In this document: piece by piece, positions 61,791 to 64,000 of the stretch
Position numbering within the stretch: the stretch's first letter is position 1
How the letters are laid out: every line of letters begins with the position of its first letter
Source: Pseudomonas caspiana
GTDB taxonomy: Bacteria; Pseudomonadota; Gammaproteobacteria; Pseudomonadales; Pseudomonadaceae
Length of the DNA: 64,000 bases
NCBI RefSeq assembly: GCF_002158995.1
Contig: NZ_LOHF01000015.1
Coordinates: forward strand, 69,474 to 133,473
Direction: 5' to 3'
Notes under the pieces: generated by a model
The model's database searches: none
What the model saw: only the letters and a program-made list of their open reading frames with translations
Told to the model about the DNA's origin: nothing
Position numbers and translations under genes: made by a program

Positions 61791-63196
61791 GGTCTTGCCT
61801 CCAGGGGCGTGGAATTCAGGCTGTTGACGGGGATGGGGTCTGCGCTGAGGTGCTGCGCGCTGACAGTCTGTACCGGCACGCTATTGTTGACCGCCTCAAG
61901 GCGGATCAGCCGGTTGTTGACGAAGCCAAACAGGGTGTAGCCGAAGATGGTGGCGACGCCACCGAGCATCAGTGCCTGGGCGCCCGAACTGTACAGCGCC
62001 AGATAGCTGTAAGCGGCGGCTACCGTTGCCACGATGTTGGTGATCAGCGCGGTGTTGGGCGGTACGTTGGACACCTTCTGCATGGTCAGCAGTGCGGCCA
62101 TCGACAGAATGTACGGCACCAGATTGGTGACCACCGCGAGATTAACGAGCGTGTCGAACTGTTTGCTGAGGTCCGGACTTATCGTCAGAAAACCCAGGGC
62201 TGTCTGGGCCGCCAGCAGTATCAGCATGCCCACAATGGGCGTACCAGCCTTGTTGGCTTTGGAGAAAATCGGCACGAAATAGCCGGTGTCCGCCGAACTC
62301 TTGAACACTTGTGCGATGGTGAATTGCCAACCCAGCAACGAGCCGATACACGCAAGCACCATCAGGCCCATGACGATGCTGCCGATCATGGGGTTGAACA
62401 TTTTGGCAAACACCAGACCGAACGGCGCGGTGGACGCAGCCAGTTCCGGGTTGTCGACGATACCAGCGATCACGTTGGTCGAGACGATGTAGATAACCGC
62501 CGCTCCCAGCGTGCCGCCCAGTACCGCAATGGGCACGTTCTTCTCCGGGTTCTCCACAGCGTCAGTGTTGGCGCAGGCCGACTCCAGACCCAAGAACGCC
62601 CAGAGCGTAATTGCCACCGATGCCCCTGCGGCCTCGAACCAGCTTTTGTCATGGGGGTTCCAGCCTGCGGCGTAGACGCTGCTGTCGAACCAGAACCAGC
62701 CAATGGTCGAGACCAACACAACAGGGGCGATGACGCCCCACACGGTAACGGCGCCTATTTTGCCGGTAATACTCGCGCCACCGAAGTTGGCGAAAGTCGT
62801 CACCCACAACAGCGCGATAGTTGCCAGACCGACTTGCATGGAATCAAGTTGTACATTAAACAACACCTGGATGTAGCCAACAGCCGTAATACTGATGGCT
62901 ACGTTGGCAATGAGTAGCGAAAGGCCATAGGTGTAGTTGGTTAGATAGTTACCCGCCTTACCGAAGGTATATTCGGCATAACCGCCCATGCCTCCGGTCT
63001 TTCGGCTGAGCATGCCGCAGCGGGCAAAAGCGTAAGCCAGGGCCAGAGAACCCGTGGCTGTGACGAGCCAGGAGAGAATCGAGATGGCGCCAACTTCTGC
63101 AAGTTTTGAAGGGAGTAAAACAATGCCCGAGCCTAACATGTTGACGGCAGTCAACATTGTTAGTTGGCTAACGCTCATTTTCTTGGCAGCTGACAT
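61787..63196 (-). CDS. potE: PotE-like putrescine/ornithine antiporter (APC family)
   Basis: 469 residues, about 12 membrane helices. It follows E. coli PotE nearly throughout: QLTMLTAVNMLGSGIVLLPS, TGGMGGYAEYTFGKAGNYL, TLWAFLGLESACANTDAVEN, VPIAVLGGTLGAAVIYIVST. A C-terminal tail of ~30 residues (QTVSAQHLSADPIPVNSLNS) is extra. It exchanges a basic amino acid for its decarboxylation product. First gene of the operon with the decarboxylase. Confidence 0.9.
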   Translation of the reverse strand: MSAAKKMSVSQLTMLTAVNMLGSGIVLLPSKLAEVGAISILSWLVTATGSLALAYAFARCGMLSRKTGGMGGYAEYTFGKAGNYLTNYTYGLSLLIANVAISITAVGYIQVLFNVQLDSMQVGLATIALLWVTTFANFGGASITGKIGAVTVWGVIAPVVLVSTIGWFWFDSSVYAAGWNPHDKSWFEAAGASVAITLWAFLGLESACANTDAVENPEKNVPIAVLGGTLGAAVIYIVSTNVIAGIVDNPELAASTAPFGLVFAKMFNPMIGSIVMGLMVLACIGSLLGWQFTIAQVFKSSADTGYFVPIFSKANKAGTPIVGMLILLAAQTALGFLTISPDLSKQFDTLVNLAVVTNLVPYILSMAALLTMQKVSNVPPNTALITNIVATVAAAYSYLALYSSGAQALMLGGVATIFGYTLFGFVNNRLIRLEAVNNSVPVQTVSAQHLSADPIPVNSLNSTPLEARP

Positions 63197-63383
63197 TCCA
63201 TTGCCTCTATCGAGAAAGCGGGGAAGTGTTAGCTATAGCAGAGCATTGAAAGGGCGCAAGTAATTAGCCGGTTAGTGGTAGATGACTGAAGAGCTGACTT
63301 AATTGAAAAGTGGGATTTTCTGATTGCGCGGGGTCAATGTTTTGCCAATGAATCAATGCAACCCTCGGATTGAAATGCACTTC

Positions 63384-63457
63384 CTGTAGGAGCTGCCGAA
63401 GGCTGCGAAGCATTCATCCTGACACGCCGCCATCGCAGCCTTCGGCAGCTACTACAG
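63384..63457. repeat. REP-type inverted repeat, family D
   Basis: CTGTAGGAGCTGCCGAAGGC with TGCGA is mirrored by TCGCAGCCTTCGGCAGCTAC and TACAG, one mismatch from the 59356 copy's arms. It lies between the antiporter start region and the next convergent gene. Confidence 0.9.
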
Positions 63458-63522
63458 ATTTTCATCGTTTGTCGCGAGACAGCGTGATTTCAGGGGCTGC
63501 GCCTTGAACATCCATATAGGGC

Positions 63523-63852
63523 TCAGCGTCGCGCCAGCTCGTGCTTGATGCATTGCTCGTAATAAGTCTGTTTGATCGCAGCGGGTTTGAGTCGCGAGGT
63601 GCTTTTATAGGTCTGCTCGGTGATACCCATGGCGGTCATGCGCATCCAGGGCTGATTGAACTTGCGGCCCTGGAGTTTCTTGCGTGCACCGTACAAAGTA
63701 ATCCCGTCGAGTTTCGACTCCTGAGCGCCTGCGGCAATACCCGAACCCCATGTACAAATCGACCGGCCGCTCTGTGTGACTTCTTTGGCTTGCGACGCCG
63801 GTGAAACGCTGGCAAGCGCGAGCGTCGCTACGGTCAATAGAAGAATCCGCAT
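63523..63852 (-). CDS. small exported protein of unknown function
   Basis: 109 residues with a signal peptide (MRILLLTVATLALASVSPAS, cut after SQA near 22). The mature part has RSICTWGSGIAAGAQESKLD, GARKKLQGRKFNQPWMRM and two cysteines (residues ~33 and ~102) that could pair in the periplasm. I recognise the type from pseudomonads but know no function. Confidence 0.7.
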   Translation of the reverse strand: MRILLLTVATLALASVSPASQAKEVTQSGRSICTWGSGIAAGAQESKLDGITLYGARKKLQGRKFNQPWMRMTAMGITEQTYKSTSRLKPAAIKQTYYEQCIKHELARR

Positions 63853-63963
63853 AAATGCCAGCCCCTAAGCTTCTGAAAAGAAAGCAAGTTTGCCAAGCTC
63901 GGCTGGAGGCGAGGGGCCAGCAATCGGTTTTATTTAAAGGGCAAAACCGCCGGGGATTTTTCC

Positions 63964-64000
63964 TCAGCTGAAATGCTTCGTGACCGCATGCGGGGCATCT
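63964..64000 (-). CDS. possible 3-prime end of a gene entering from the right edge
   Basis: Reading the minus strand from the right edge gives DAPHAVTKHFS and a TGA stop at 63964-63966. Only twelve codons are visible, so this is a guess. Confidence 0.3.
   Translation of the reverse strand, partial: DAPHAVTKHFS

Noticed and set aside
61736-62917. 393-codon open frame on the plus strand opposite the PotE antiporter
   Set aside because: It is the antisense shadow of a strongly conserved transporter, rich in His, Arg and Gln without any family pattern.

Overview
The window reads as chromosomal DNA of a fluorescent-type Pseudomonas, most like the P. syringae / P. fluorescens lineage. The grounds are the many Pseudomonas-style palindromic repeats (arms such as GTAGGAGCGCGCTTGCCCGCGA), the gluconate dehydrogenase gene order, a PctA-like chemoreceptor and overall gene content. 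The species is an inference. I see no rRNA, tRNA, prophage, intact insertion sequence or CRISPR array. The DNA is a mosaic of metabolic and sensory operons.

Layout. 1-5.9 kb: a cut AraC-type regulator, a MocR and a LysR regulator, an SDR oxidoreductase divergent from the LysR gene across a long inverted repeat, an RcnB-like periplasmic protein, and a quinone-reductase/HxlR pair. 5.9-9.7 kb: a three-gene membrane gluconate 2-dehydrogenase operon ending in a clear terminator. 10.1-16.6 kb: a second PBP2, PoxB pyruvate:quinone oxidoreductase, and a PctA-like amino-acid chemoreceptor. 16.6-17.8 kb: a DUF4124 protein and a BrnT/BrnA toxin-antitoxin pair.

18.0-28.8 kb: a complete phosphonate uptake and C-P lyase operon, phnCDEFGHIJKLMNP (no phnO). 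It is cut by two palindromic repeats, between phnD and phnE and between phnE and phnF, and is preceded by two near-identical motifs that resemble Pho boxes. 28.9-34.7 kb: a thioredoxin, a formate/nitrite channel with MoaA, a stand-alone receiver with a PAS-HisKA_2 kinase, and a CPA1 cation/proton antiporter. 34.9-42.6 kb: a seven-gene operon coupling a PotABCD-type ABC importer to a three-subunit flavin/iron-sulfur dehydrogenase of the opine oxidase / HCN synthase / D-hydroxyproline dehydrogenase superfamily, divergent from an IclR regulator. Its substrate is unknown and it is the most interesting catabolic system here.

42.8-53 kb: two chemoreceptors with recognisable sigma-28 (FliA) promoters, a PAS hybrid histidine kinase, a YqaA membrane protein, a 43-residue secreted YHYH peptide, CAP and SRPBCC proteins, a serine hydrolase, a Nudix hydrolase with a pre-Nudix domain, and a decayed fragment of the RNA-repair regulator RtcR. 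53-64 kb: a TonB-dependent siderophore receptor behind a candidate Fur box, lipoproteins, a GNAT acetyltransferase, an SDR, an exported SMP-30 lactonase, and an amino acid decarboxylase/PotE antiporter operon.

How the genes fit together: the window combines periplasmic oxidation of sugars (gluconate dehydrogenase, perhaps fed by the exported lactonase), overflow pyruvate oxidation (PoxB), phosphorus scavenging (phn), uptake and oxidation of an unknown amino or opine-like compound, iron uptake, polyamine or acid homeostasis, and chemotaxis. About eighteen palindromic repeats of four families lie almost only between genes. Start codons were chosen by visible ribosome binding sites and family lengths; where the longest frame was longer than the family, the internal start is given.
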